A stretch of DNA of 64,000 nucleotides. Origin: Manihot esculenta (taxonomy: Eukaryota; Streptophyta; Magnoliopsida; Malpighiales; Euphorbiaceae). Below the pieces are notes generated by a model. It worked only from the letters and a program-made list of their open reading frames with translations, was not told the DNA's origin and did not search any database. Shown here piece after piece: positions 45,690 to 56,656 of this stretch. Positions within the stretch are counted from its first letter, which is position 1. The number at the start of each line of letters is the position of its first letter. The translations under genes were made by a program, and so were the position numbers. The stretch is taken from the NCBI RefSeq assembly GCF_001659605.2, contig NC_035164.2, positions 19,562,000 through 19,625,999 of the forward strand. The letters are read 5' to 3'.

Positions 45690-45873
45690 CCAGGAATGGG
45701 GAATGACTTGACCATCTAACTTGACCAACTTATATGACCCTGGGCAAATAACCTTCGAGACCCTGAACGATCCTTTCTAGTTCTCGCCCAACTTACTAGA
45801 CCCGGCACTGCCACCTGCTACATCTATTCTTTTAAGGACTAGATCCCCTATGTTGAAGGTGCGTGGCTTGACC
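45690..45873 (-). pseudogene. T2 integrase C-terminal end
   Basis: The minus strand reads 'VKPRTFNIGDLVLKR', 'SSKLGEN', 'GSFRVSKVICPGSYKLVKLDGQV'-type sequence in pieces. It is the C-terminal end of a Tat integrase, with one stop ('N-stop-K') in the same place as in T1. It is cut at 45873 by the S-family LTR. Confidence 0.75.
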
Positions 45874-46508
45874 TGTAACGATATGAAAATCGGACCACTA
45901 CCGACACTAAGGTTCGGATCGACTTAAGATCGTTGGAGCCTATAACAAGCCTACTATACATCCTGATATAATCCCATATATGATCACATAAGCATATAAA
46001 AATATTTCCATTCCATTAATCAAAACTTGACTTGCACATGCATTATAACTAAAAACATAAACCCATACTAGAGCGCTCATCAAATGCTCCAGTATGGTCA
46101 ACATTACATGCCTCAAGCTTGGTTAAATATAGTTTAAACTTTCAAACTTTTACAAAAAGATCGTAAACAGGGATTATGAAGAAAACTCGGGCAAAAGCAC
46201 AATTCTAATCCACAACTTAATACATGTCCATAGCTATACTATTATAATGAACTATACCAATAACGACTACCTCTTGTGCTAACTCCACTCTTACAAACCT
46301 AGGGTAGGGGGAAAGGATAAGCTACAAGAGCCTACTGAGCAGAATTATAAATAAAAGCAATTTAATAAAACATATGATTGTATGAATGTGTCACAACACA
46401 AACAATTCACATCAAGATAGACTTATCACTAGTAACCCTCTACATATTCTAATAGTGCCCAACCCATGACGGGAGCTCCTCAAGACTTCCTCTTAAACAT
46501 AACATAAC
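45874..46508 (-). repeat. S-family LTR fragment, cut by A2
   Basis: Plus strand TGTAACGATATGAAAATCGG is the reverse complement of the S-family 3' end. The sequence then follows the LTR inward: the 'TATACA-CCTG-TATAATCCCATA' block, the 'CTCCAGTATGG' block and the 'AGCTACAAGAGCCTACTGAGCAG' block (about 46320-46342). It stops where A2 begins. The rest would lie beyond the window. Confidence 0.75.
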
Positions 46509-48238
46509 TGACTCGCGGTTGTCGAAGCCAGTCAAAAATAACCTTTCTGGTTATCAACAATTTTATACTTGCAGATAGTGGTGAAAGGATCGAATCCACA
46601 GAGAATTGAGAACTCACGTATTTCTCTTTTTATGACCAAGAAAATAAACTGAAACGATAATAAACTAAAAATGAGATAAAAACTGAACGGGATAAAACAA
46701 GATAAACTGAAATTGGGATCAAAACTGTCAATAAAATAACATGGGGAGTTTGGGATTGATTGTAGTAAACTAATAATGAGAACAATAATGGAAAGCAAAT
46801 AATTAAATAAAGAGTAACCAATAATGAGAAAGCTCTAGTTGAAGTATTGGATCCACTTTAGTTGTTGGGATTGATCACAGACACTTTGTTCTTTTGGGTT
46901 GACCCAATAGATTAGTTATGGAGATGGAGGAAGCCTCTAACTACCATTATCTCTCCTTAGGAATAAATTAATTAGGGAACATCCTCTAATTAATAACTAA
47001 TCAATAGGTTACCAAGGAACGTCCTTGGGCCTCAAGCAACAAACAACTGTTAATTGCATTAAGAAATAGAGAGATCCAATCATAGCTACCCAAACGTATG
47101 GAGTTAACGCTAGATCATGCAACTTCCTTGGTTTTTATGCCAAGTGTTCTTATGTAAGAATAATCTAAGCAATTACGGACTTAAGTCATTCAAACTAACA
47201 AATAATTATTTTGCAATCAAAAATCAACGTAGATCTCAATAACAAAGTAATATGAAAATTAAGTATGAAATTGCATGAATATTGAACACCCAAAAGTTAA
47301 ACAATGTTTGATTAAGTCTCACAACCCATTAAACAACTAAAGCTTCAACCAATATTCAACTAGATTAAAAGAATTCAGCCACTCATGGCTGAATTAAAAA
47401 TAGAAAATAAAAGGGAAAACAAAGAAGGAAGAAGGAACCAAAGATGGGTGGTGGAGAGCTCCTTGTGCGCCGATCCTTGCAAGAAGGGAAGGTTCTGGTG
47501 TTGGCCACTTAAGGATCCTTTTATAGGGGATTTGAGATGCTGTTTTAGGTCTTCAATTTGCTGTCCACGTGCAAGTGTGAGCTGCTGTCCACGTGCAAGT
47601 GTGAGCTGCTGTCCATGTGAAAGTGTTCCCACGCCTACCTTTCCACATGTGAGGCGTGTAGCATGTGGCTTGGTCCATGTGTGCAAAGTGTGGGGCTGCC
47701 CTTCACTAACTTGCTGCCCAAGTGTTTCTTGGCTGCGCTTGTGCTTCCAAAGGGCTGCCCAAGACTCAAGTTGCTGCCCTTCACTCACATGCTTTGCCGC
47801 CCAACACTAATAAAGAAGGTGGGGCCTTCCTTCACAATTTGAATTTTGAATGTGCAAGGCATGAGGTGGGAAGCATGTAATCTTTTGATTTGACTTCCTT
47901 AATAAGCTGAATCTTGAAATTCAAAATTTGAATATGGATCTTAGAGATTTGAATTTCAAAATACTTTCCTTGTTTGGCTCTTCATTTATGGCAACTTGTG
48001 ACTTGGCTTCTTGAATAAGGAAAAGGCTACTTGGAGATTTGAAATTTGAATTTCAAATTGCTTTGGCTGAATGTTCTTTCCATATTTGCCACTTTCCTTA
48101 TTTAAAACTTTCCTTATTTATTTTGACTTGATTCCAACTTGGCAGGCTTGCTCTCTTTTGCTCCAAATAAGGCAGTTTTAGGGGGATTTTCTACAAAGTG
48201 TCATTTTACACTATTTTCTGCAAAATAATATTAAAAGC
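46509..48238 (-). repeat. A2 3' LTR, with deletion at its inner end
   Basis: It begins TGACTCGCGGTTG, like A0. At its right end the sequence jumps from 'GCAAAATAATATTAAAAGCA' to 'CACCTAGCCTTTTGC' (about 48238). The other copies have ~100 bp more here, including the ATGCTCTATCA end and the polypurine tract, so both are deleted. The TTCGGCCGCCGAA module is absent. Tandem 'GCTGTCCACGTGCAAGTGTGA' type units (three) lie at 47560-47620. Confidence 0.8.
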
Positions 48239-49282
48239 ACACCTAGCCTTTTGCTTGTCCTCAAGCAAATAAACATAGTCAAATAAGCTTTCTTTGCTAC
48301 TTGATCCTTATTTCCACTTAAGCTCTTACTCAAGACACCTATTTTGAATCATTGCAGTGAAGAATATATGCATGAAGATTACTCACCTTCTTTCCTTGTT
48401 TCCTTTTACTTACCATGGCTAGGATTTATTTTACTCAAGAGAGATATCATACATGCACATATTATTTGTTGAGATAAGACTTTTTCTAGCTTTCAGAGTG
48501 ACTTGCCCTTACCTTGAAATACTTTATTCTGCTTTTTGCACTTTTAATTTTGCTTGAACAAGTCACCAACCTTTTGACGTGAAGGTACATATTTGTGATA
48601 CCCACCCCCAGTTACTCAGTTGGTCACCTGTCCAAGTGGCTACTAGCTCTGTTCATAGTCTTTTAACCATTGGAACAGTTTTCAATTTGTGCTTTTGAAG
48701 TCTAAGCCTTTGTGAATTTCTTTCTCTCAATGATTTGGGCAAATCAACACCAATTGCTAAATCAAGTCATGTTAAGTTCATTCACACAATTTCAATTCAT
48801 TCTCTCTAATGAGTGTCATCAATACATTTTTTACTATGGCAAGCTCCAAGATTCAATTCAAAAGGTAATTCTCAAACATGAATATAACTCACTGCAATTG
48901 ATTCAACATAAGTTTAAAGAGTTATCACATCAATGGGGTCATGGAAAGAAAGCTCATCCAACATAGTCTATATGATGAGTAAAGCATCTCAAAAACGGAA
49001 ACAAAATAAATAATAAAAAAATTGTGGCTATTTGTGTGTGTTATTGAAAGCAAAAAAAAAAAAAAAAATTCAACTGTGGCTATTCGGATCAAAGCAAATC
49101 GCAGAAGAGAAACTGAAAGGAGAAGAAAACGCAAAATTAAAAGGAAAAATGCAAAAATTGAAGTTTCAGATTTATGCACCCTCACACCTAAATCATGCAT
49201 TGTCCTCAATGTATTGAAAATATTAAAATGCAAGAGAAACTGAGTACTCCCCTGGGGTGTGAAGTGTGCAGTCTGCGATCTC
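48239..49282 (-). other. Non-coding 3' region of A2
   Basis: It is homologous to 7635-8723 and 52830-53933 and has no integrase. It holds 'CCAACCTTTTGACGTGAAGG' (about 48567) and an A-tract at 49052-49068. Confidence 0.7.
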
Positions 49283-50890
49283 CTAGGCTGAATGAGTGAC
49301 GAACAGATGTTTATCTGGGAACTCCTCCTTGACTGGGCATGGCGCAGAGTTAGAGGAGAGTCGGCTGAGGTGATCTGCTACTAAGTTCTCTTTCCCTTTC
49401 TTGTCTCTTATTTCTAGATCAAATTCTTGTAATAGCAGAATCCACCTAATGAGTCTTGGCTTTGCTTCCTTTTTCTTGATCAAGTATCTCAAGGCTGCAT
49501 GGTCAGAATAAATGATAACTTTAGTTCCCAAGAGGTATGGCCTAAATTTTTCCAAAGAAAATACAACAACTAAGAGCTCCTTTTCTTTTGTTGAGTAGTT
49601 GCTTTGTGCAGCATCCAATGTGCGAGAGGCATAGTGAATGACGTGGGGGGAGTTTCCCACATGTTGCCCCAAGACTGCTCCTACAGCATAGTTGCTTGCA
49701 TCACACATGATCTCAAAGGGCAAGGTCCAGTCAGGTGCTTGAATGATTGGTGCAGTCACAAGCAGTTCCTTGATTAGATCAAAAGCTTTCTTGCAATCTG
49801 CATCAAAATCGAATGTCATATCCTGTTGAAGCAATTTGCATAAGAGCAATGTGATTTTAGAGAAATTTTTAATAAATCTCCTATAGAATCCTGCATGGCC
49901 TAGGAAGGACCGAATCTCTCTAACATTAGTAGGATAAGGTAGATTTTTGATGGTATCCACTTTTGCTTTGTCTACTTCAATGCCCTTGGCTGAAACAACA
50001 TGGCCTAAAATCAAACTTTGGTTAACCATAAAGTGACATTTTTCATAGTTCAGAACAAGATTTGATTCAATGCATCTCTGAAGGATATTTTCTAGATTGG
50101 CAAGGCATTCTTCAAAGGAGTTGCCATGTACTGTGAAATCATCCATAAATACCTCAATAATGTTTTCAACATAGTCAGAAAATATGCTTATCATGCATCT
50201 CTGGAAGGTGGCAGGTGCATTGCAGAGTCCAAATGGCATCCTTCTAAATGCAAAGGTGCCAAAAGGACAAGTGAAGGTGGTCTTTTCTTGGTCCTCTGGA
50301 GCAACTGGAATTTGATAGAAACCTGAAAAGCCATCAAGACAACAATAATGGGACTTACCTGCAAGCCTCTCTAGCATCTGATCAATGAAAGGTAAAGGAA
50401 AGTGGTCCTTCCTTGTTGCAGCATTGAGCTTTCTATAATCCATGCAGACTCTCCAACCATTCTGAACTCTAGTGGGAACAAGTTCTCCCTCAGCATTTGG
50501 AACAATGGTGATACCTGTTTTCTTTGGAACTACATGTACAGGACTCACCCATTTACTGTCAGAGATAGGATAGATAATACCTACATCTAGGAGCTTGACT
50601 ATCTCCTTTTTCACCACCTCCATCATAGGAGGATTTAGTCTTCTTTGAGCATCTCTGACTGGCTTGTATGCTTCCTCTATGTGAATTCTATGCATGCATG
50701 TGGTAGGAGAAATACCTTTTATGTCATCTATGGTCCATCCTATGGCTTCTTTGTGCTTTCTCAGTATTTTCAGAAGGCTTTCCTCTTCCTGTTGGCTCAA
50801 CTGATTGGACACTATTACTGGATGTGTCTTATCAGCTACTAAGTACATGTATTTCAAATGGTCTGGAAGAGGCTTCAGTTCTGATTCCAA
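49283..50890 (-). CDS. A2 pol: reverse transcriptase-RNase H, open, no integrase
   Basis: 535 residues in one open frame. The N-terminal part has '[13 protein letters not shown]' and '[21 protein letters not shown]', the usual linker ahead of a gypsy reverse transcriptase. Reverse transcriptase spans about residues 85-265: 'VCMDYRKLN', '[15 protein letters not shown]', '[20 protein letters not shown]', '[16 protein letters not shown]' and catalytic '[10 protein letters not shown]' near residue 247. RNase H spans about 365-485 ('[18 protein letters not shown]', '[14 protein letters not shown]', '[10 protein letters not shown]'). It ends 'KHLFVTHSA' and a stop. The first codon given is TTG in a longer reading; upstream in frame stand stop codons (TAG at about 50895 and again near 50905), so pol may be made by readthrough or the element is dead. 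Integrase, normally next, is absent. Confidence 0.85.
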   Translation of the reverse strand: MESELKPLPDHLKYMYLVADKTHPVIVSNQLSQQEEESLLKILRKHKEAIGWTIDDIKGISPTTCMHRIHIEEAYKPVRDAQRRLNPPMMEVVKKEIVKLLDVGIIYPISDSKWVSPVHVVPKKTGITIVPNAEGELVPTRVQNGWRVCMDYRKLNAATRKDHFPLPFIDQMLERLAGKSHYCCLDGFSGFYQIPVAPEDQEKTTFTCPFGTFAFRRMPFGLCNAPATFQRCMISIFSDYVENIIEVFMDDFTVHGNSFEECLANLENILQRCIESNLVLNYEKCHFMVNQSLILGHVVSAKGIEVDKAKVDTIKNLPYPTNVREIRSFLGHAGFYRRFIKNFSKITLLLCKLLQQDMTFDFDADCKKAFDLIKELLVTAPIIQAPDWTLPFEIMCDASNYAVGAVLGQHVGNSPHVIHYASRTLDAAQSNYSTKEKELLVVVFSLEKFRPYLLGTKVIIYSDHAALRYLIKKKEAKPRLIRWILLLQEFDLEIRDKKGKENLVADHLSRLSSNSAPCPVKEEFPDKHLFVTHSA

Positions 50891-51043
50891 AATTTTCTAG
50901 TTTGTAGTCTACTGTTTTGGTGGACAAGTGTCTGTCAATTTAGGCTGTTTGGCAGAATTGGATTCTGGAATCTCCTTTTGCGCAAAGCTTGACTGCAAGG
51001 GAAGACTGGAGGAGCTCATCTGCGATGGAAGTGGAAAGGGCGC

Positions 51044-52829
51044 TGACAGGAGCGGTTGTCGAAGCCGGTCAAAAATAATTTTCTTGGTTACCTACAATTT
51101 ATAACTGCAGACAGTGGTGAAGGATCGTATCCACAGAGAATTGATTACCTATTTATTTATCTCAATCAAGACCAATAGAACTAATTGAAAGCACAAGTGA
51201 AAGCAAGTAATCAAAGAGAAATAGAAACAAGTGCAAGGAAAGTAAAAAGGGGGGGTTTTGAGATGATTTGATTAACAACTATTGAAAGCAATTAAAACAG
51301 CGAGTAATCTAAAATAAGAGAGAAATCAATATGAGAAAAGTCTAGTTGAAGATATGGATCCACTTTGGTTGTTTGGGTTGATCATTAAAACATGGTTATC
51401 TGGATTGATTCAATAGGTTGGTTATGGGGGTGGAAGACGCTTCTCACCATCATGTCTTTCCTTATGAACAAACTGATTAGGGAACGTCCTCTAACCAATT
51501 ACTAATCAACAAATTGCCAAGGAACGTCCTTGGGCCATAGGCATCAAAACAATTGCCAATTGCTTGAAGAACAAGAAAGATCCAAACTCTAACTACTCAA
51601 ACGCATGAGATGATGTTAGATCATGCAATTCCTTGGATTTTTACACCAAGTGTTCTATGAACAAAATATTTCCAGCAATTACGGACTAACAAATATCCTA
51701 ATCCAACAATCAATTAACTTTTCAATCAAGAATCAAGTGGCCAATTTGATCAAAACAACAAAGCAATCTTAGAATTAAGCATCAATTGCATGAATATTGA
51801 ATAAAATCAAAGACAATAGTTTCTGTTCAGATCTCACAACCCATTAAACAACCTTAGTTTCAACCAAACTTCAACTAGAAAGAGGGTTTCAGCCACTCAT
51901 GGCTGAACCAAACAGAAAATAAAAGAAAAGAAGAAAGAAGAAGAAGAACTAAGGTGGAGAGGAAGCCTTGGAGAGGCCTTGCCGAACTTTGGAGAAGAGG
52001 TGGATCAAAATCTGTCTTCTTGTCTTCTTGAAGCCTTTAAATATGTCTTGAGAGGCTGCCTAGGGTTTCATGGAAGTCCAGGAGACTTTTAGAGGCTGTC
52101 CAAAGTGTCCTTGGTGTTGCATGTGCCTTGTTTGTGCATGAGTGAAGGCAAAAACTAGTCACATGTGATAGAAGGTAAGTGAGAGCACTTTGGTCTTTTC
52201 ATAGCTGTCCAAGATCCTCAAGATGCTGTATATTAAGTCCAAGAGATTGCCCATGCACTAATGAGGAAGGTGGAGCCTCCTTTTGAATTTTGAATGTGCA
52301 TGATACTAAGTGGGAAACATGTGATCTTTGGATTTGGCTTCCTTAATAAGCTTGATCTTGAAATCCAATATTTGAATGTGAATCTTGAAGATTTGGATCT
52401 CAAAATACTTCCCTTGTTTGGCTCCTCAAATATGGCAACTTGGGATATGGCTTCTTGAATAAGGAAAGTGTGCATTGGAGTGCATTTTCGGCTGCCTAAA
52501 GTGAGTTTCGGAGGCTGGACTTTCGGCTCTGGACACAAGGTTTGGCGGCCAAAGGTGCCGCCGAAGGTGGTCGACTTTCGTCTCTGGAGTCCTCTTTCGG
52601 CCGCCGAAGGTTGCCGCCGAAGGTGACTGATTTTTGGCTTCCGAAAGTTGCCTCCGAAGGTTGCTTCTCTAGTTTTGGCTTCTTTTGGCATTTTTAAGAG
52701 CATTTTCTCCAAATTGTTCCTTCACACCTAATACTTGCAAAACATGATTAAAACCACAAAATTAGGTAGAATAGGTGCAAATAAACATTAATAAGATCAT
52801 GAAAATATGGGCTAAAATATGCTCTATCA
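51044..52829 (-). repeat. A3 3' LTR
   Basis: The ends are TGACAGGAGCGG and TGCTCTATCA; the first few bases differ from the A0 family (TGACTCGCGG). It contains the 'TTCAGCCACTCATGGCTGAA' hairpin (51888-51907) and the dyad module at 52485-52665 ('CTTTCGGCCGCCGAAGG', 'GACTTTCGTCTCTGGAG'). A 159-codon minus-strand open frame (52233-52712) runs through the module; it is also present in the other LTR and is probably by chance. Confidence 0.92.
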
Positions 52830-53933
52830 AATACCCCCACACTTAAGCTTTTGCTTGTCCTCAAGCAAATAAACATAGTCAAATAAGCTTCCCTTTGCTC
52901 TAGATCCTTATTTCCACTTAAGCTCATACTCAAGACACCTATTTTGAATCATTGCAGTGAAGAATATATGCATGAAGATTACTTATCTCCTTTCCTTGTT
53001 TCCCTTTGCTTACCATGGCTAGGATTTGTTTTCCTCAAGAGAGACATGCACATTATGTTAAGACTTTTTCTAGCTTTTGGATTGACTTGCCCTTACCTTA
53101 AAATACTTTATTCAGGCTTTTTGCACTTTGATTTTGCTTGAAAAGGTCACCAACCTTTTGACGTGAAGGTACATATTTGTGATACCCACCCCCAGTTACT
53201 CAGTTGATCACCTTTCCAAGTGGCTACTAGCTCTTTTCATAGTCTTTTTGACCATTGAAACATTTTCTTCTTTTGTGCTTTTGAGGGCTTTGCCTTTGCT
53301 GAATTTTCTTTCTCTCAATGATTTGGGCAAATCAACACCAATTGCTAAATCAAGTCATATTAAGTTCATTCACACAATTTTGATTTATTCTCAATCAATT
53401 GAGGGTCATCAATACATTTTTCACCATGGCAAACTCAAAGATTCAATTTTTAAAAGGTAATTCTCAAACATGAATACAACTCACTGCAATTGATTCAACA
53501 TAAGTTTAAAGAGTTATCACATCAATGGGGTCATGGAAAGAAAAACTCATTCAACATAGTTCATCAGTTTGAGTAGAGCAAAACAAAAAGAAGAAGAAGA
53601 AGGTTGTGGTTGTGTGTGTTTTATTGAAGGCATAAACGAATTAAAATTTAGCTGTGGCTAATTAACTTAAGACTGAAAGGAAAAAGAAAAAAAAATTTTG
53701 CAATCTGAAAGCATGAGAAATCGCAGAAAAGAAGGGGAGAAGAAGAAGGAAGGAGAAGAAGAAGGAAAAGGGAGAAGAAGAAGAAAGAAGCTATATGCAT
53801 ATGCACCCCCACACTTAAATTATGCATTGTCCTCAATGTAAAAGAAGAGAGAAGAGGAGAGGAGAAGAAGAGAGAAGAGAACAAAAGAAACTGAGTACTT
53901 CCCTGGGGTGTGGTGTGCATGGTGCAATTCACT
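52830..53933 (-). other. Polypurine tract and non-coding 3' region of A3
   Basis: The minus strand reads TTAAGTGTGGGGGTATT just before the 3' LTR (52830-52846), a plus-strand primer. The rest, up to the pol stop, is non-coding and homologous to 7635-8723 and 48239-49282. It carries GAA/GGA-rich simple sequence (53730-53790 and 53843-53880). Confidence 0.75.
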
Positions 53934-54716
53934 TTAGGCAGAATGAGTGACGAACAGATGTTCGTCTGGGAACTCTTCTTTGACTGGGCATGGTGCAGAG
54001 CTGGAGGGAAGTCGGCTGAGGTGGTCTGCCACAAGGTTTTCTTTGCCCTTCTTGTCTCTTATCTCAAGATCAAATTCTTGTAGAAGTAGAATCCACCTAA
54101 TGAGCCTTGGTTTTGCTTCTTTTTTCTTGATCAAGTATCGCAAGGCTGCATGGTCAGAATAGACGACGACTTTGGTTCCCAATAGATATGGTCTGAACTT
54201 CTCCAAAGCAAATACAACTGCCAAGAGTTCTTTTTCAGTTGTTGTGTAGTTGCTTTGTGCAGCATCAAGTGTGCGAGAGGCATAGTGAATGACATGGGGT
54301 GAGTTTCCCACACGTTGCCCCAAGACTGCTCCTACTGCATAATTGCTTGCATCACACATGATTTCAAATGGCAAGTTCCAGTCAGGTCCTTGAATAATTG
54401 GGGCAGTCACAAGCAATTCTTTAATCAAATTAAATGCCTTTTTGCAATCTGCATCAAAATCAAATGTTACATCTTGTTGGAGCAATCTGCATAATGGCAA
54501 AGTAATTTTTGAGAAGTCTTTGATGAATCTTCTATAGAATTCTGCATGGCCAAGGAATGAGCGTATGTCTCTAACATTTGTGGGGTAGAGCAGATTTTTG
54601 ATGGTATCCACCTTAGCTTTGTCCACTTCAATGCTCTTGGCTGAAACAACATGACCTAAGACCATACCTTGATTAACCATAAAATGACATTTTTCATAAT
54701 TAAGCACAAGGTTAGT
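53934..54716 (-). pseudogene. A3 pol, downstream part (end of reverse transcriptase, RNase H)
   Basis: From 54707 it reads [20 protein letters not shown] (the reverse transcriptase thumb), then RNase H ('[18 protein letters not shown]', '[15 protein letters not shown]', '[10 protein letters not shown]') and ends '[10 protein letters not shown]' with a stop at the same place as A0 and A2. It is joined to 56657 in frame through the duplicated TTAGT. The A4 insertion destroyed it; otherwise this part is open. Confidence 0.85.
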
Positions 54717-56656
54717 TGATAGAGCATATTTTAGTCCATTTTATCATTATATTCTTGATGTTTATTTACATCTTTTCTACTTAATTTTGTGGTTTTAATT
54801 ATGTTTTGCAGATATTAGGTGTAAAGAGACAATCTGGAGAAAATGCTCTTAAAACTGCCAAAAAGTGCCAAATATGGAAAGTGCCAAAAAAGGAAAGTTT
54901 CCAAATAAGGAAAGTTTTCAGAAAAGGAAAGTTTTCAAATGAGGAAAGTGCAGAAGCAAAAGCAAACATGGAAAGCTCAGTCAGAAGATTATTTGAAATT
55001 CAAATCGCAGATCTTTCTTTCCTTGTTCAAAGATGTGCACACACTGCAGCAGTCATATCTTCCTATTTAGGCAGCAAGATCTCAAAGAGATGCTCTTCCT
55101 CTTCTGCATTCAATATTCAAATTTCAAAAGAGGCTCCACCTAAAAAGGAATGTATGGAAAAGCATATCTTCCCCTTTGAAGATCAAAATTCGTGCATCCT
55201 TCCTATTCAGAAACAATCTGCACGCTTTCCTCTTCTGAGAGCCATCTGCGCGCCACCTTCCTTTTCTGCAACAACTTGGGCAGCAAGTTGCACATGGGCA
55301 GCACCTTGGGCAGCCTCTACACTAATTAGGAAGTAAGATCAGCATCTAAACTTATTTAGGAAGCATAATCTGCGCCTCCTTCCCTTTCTGAGACCAAACC
55401 GCGCGCACCAACTTCCTTCCGCAGTGCATTTTCGCGCAGCCTTCCTTCTGAAGCCGAAAAGCGCGATTCTTTCCTTTTCAGACACATCTTGGGCAGAAAA
55501 TACCTCTTGGGCAGTAAGTATGACCTAGGGCAACACTTTTCAACTATAAAAAGCCACATAGGAAGCCTCTACATGGTCCTTAAGCCCCCCTTGGGAGACA
55601 CCTACGAATTCACATCTCTTCTTCTACCTTTCTTCTTTTCTTTTATTTTTAATTTTGTTTCAGCCATGAGAGGCTGAAATCTTTTATTCTAGTTGAAGAT
55701 TAGGTGATACTTTGGTTGTTTTATAGATTGGGAGACTTGATCAAACATGGTTTATCTTTTGGTTATTCAATATTCATGTAATCTCATGCTTAATTCCATT
55801 GTTGCTTTGTTGTTTTGATCAATATGACCAATTGATTCTTGATTGCAAGGTAATTAATTGTTAGTTTGGATAATTTTTAGTCCGTAATTGCTGGAATTAT
55901 TCTTACATAAGAACACTTGGGATAAAATCCAAGGAAATTGTATGATCTAGCGTTATCTCCATATGTTTGGATAGCTAGGATTGGATCTCTCTATTTCTTA
56001 ATGCAATTGACAATTGTTTTGATGCCTAAGGCCCAAGGACGTTCCTTGGCAATTTGTTAATTAGTAATTAATTAGAGGACGTTCCCTAATTGGTTTAATC
56101 ATAAGGAGAGATAATGGTGGTGAGAAGCGTCTTCCATCTCCATAACTAATCTATTGAAGCAACCCAAAGGAAACTAAGTGTCAATGATCAATCCCGGAAA
56201 CTAAGTGTCAATGATCAATCCCAACAACTAAAGTGGATCCAATTCTTCAACTAGATCTTTCTCATTATTTATTTCTCTTTTATTTTGTTATTTGCTTATT
56301 TTAATTGCTTTCAGTAGTTTGTTAATCAAACCAATCTCAAACCTCCCATTTTACTTTTACTGCAATTTATTTTTATTCCGCTTTCAGTTTTATCTCGTTT
56401 CAGTTTATTTTGCTTTCCGTTTATTTCTCTTTCAGTTTTATCTCGTTTCAGTTTTATCTCGTTTTCAGTTTATCTCGTTTTCAGTTTTCTTCTTTTTCAG
56501 TTTATTTTTGTTTCAATTTATTTTATTGGTCTTGATAAGGAAAATAGGTAAGTCCTCAATTCCCTGTGGATTCGATCCTTTCACCACTATCTACAGTTGT
56601 AAATTGTTGATAACCAGAAAGGTTATTTTTGACCGGCTTCGACAACCGCTCTGTCA
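54717..56656 (+). mobile_element. A4: solo Athila-like LTR in A3 pol, opposite strand
   Basis: 1940 bp from TGATAGAGCATATTTTAG to GACAACCGCTCTGTCA. The flanks TTAGT (54712-54716) and TTAGT (56657-56661) are a perfect 5-bp duplication. It is in LTR sense orientation on the plus strand, against A3. It has a TATAAAA box at 55547, a CAGCCATGAGAGGCTG hairpin at about 55662 and a TTATCTCGTTTCAGTT repeat (about 56389-56480). It lacks the dyad module. A 176-codon open frame (54806-55336) near the LTR start has no domain that I recognise. Confidence 0.93.

Larger units (their letters stand above)
43678..45873 (-). mobile_element. T2: 3' end of a Tat-type gypsy element
   Basis: In minus orientation it reads integrase C-terminus (45690-45873), tandem repeats (44990-45590), a 3' region with the antisense ORF (plus strand, 44330-44726) and the 3' LTR (43678-44220). 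It is homologous to 22490-25130 of T1 throughout, but the sequence differs a good deal. Its right end is replaced by the S-family LTR fragment that starts at 45874. Confidence 0.75.

Noticed and set aside
47375..47810. Overlapping ORFs on both strands (137 and 141 codons)
   Set aside because: Both run through tandem CACGTG-containing units in the A2 LTR. Open frames on both strands in a low-complexity repeat are no evidence for a gene.
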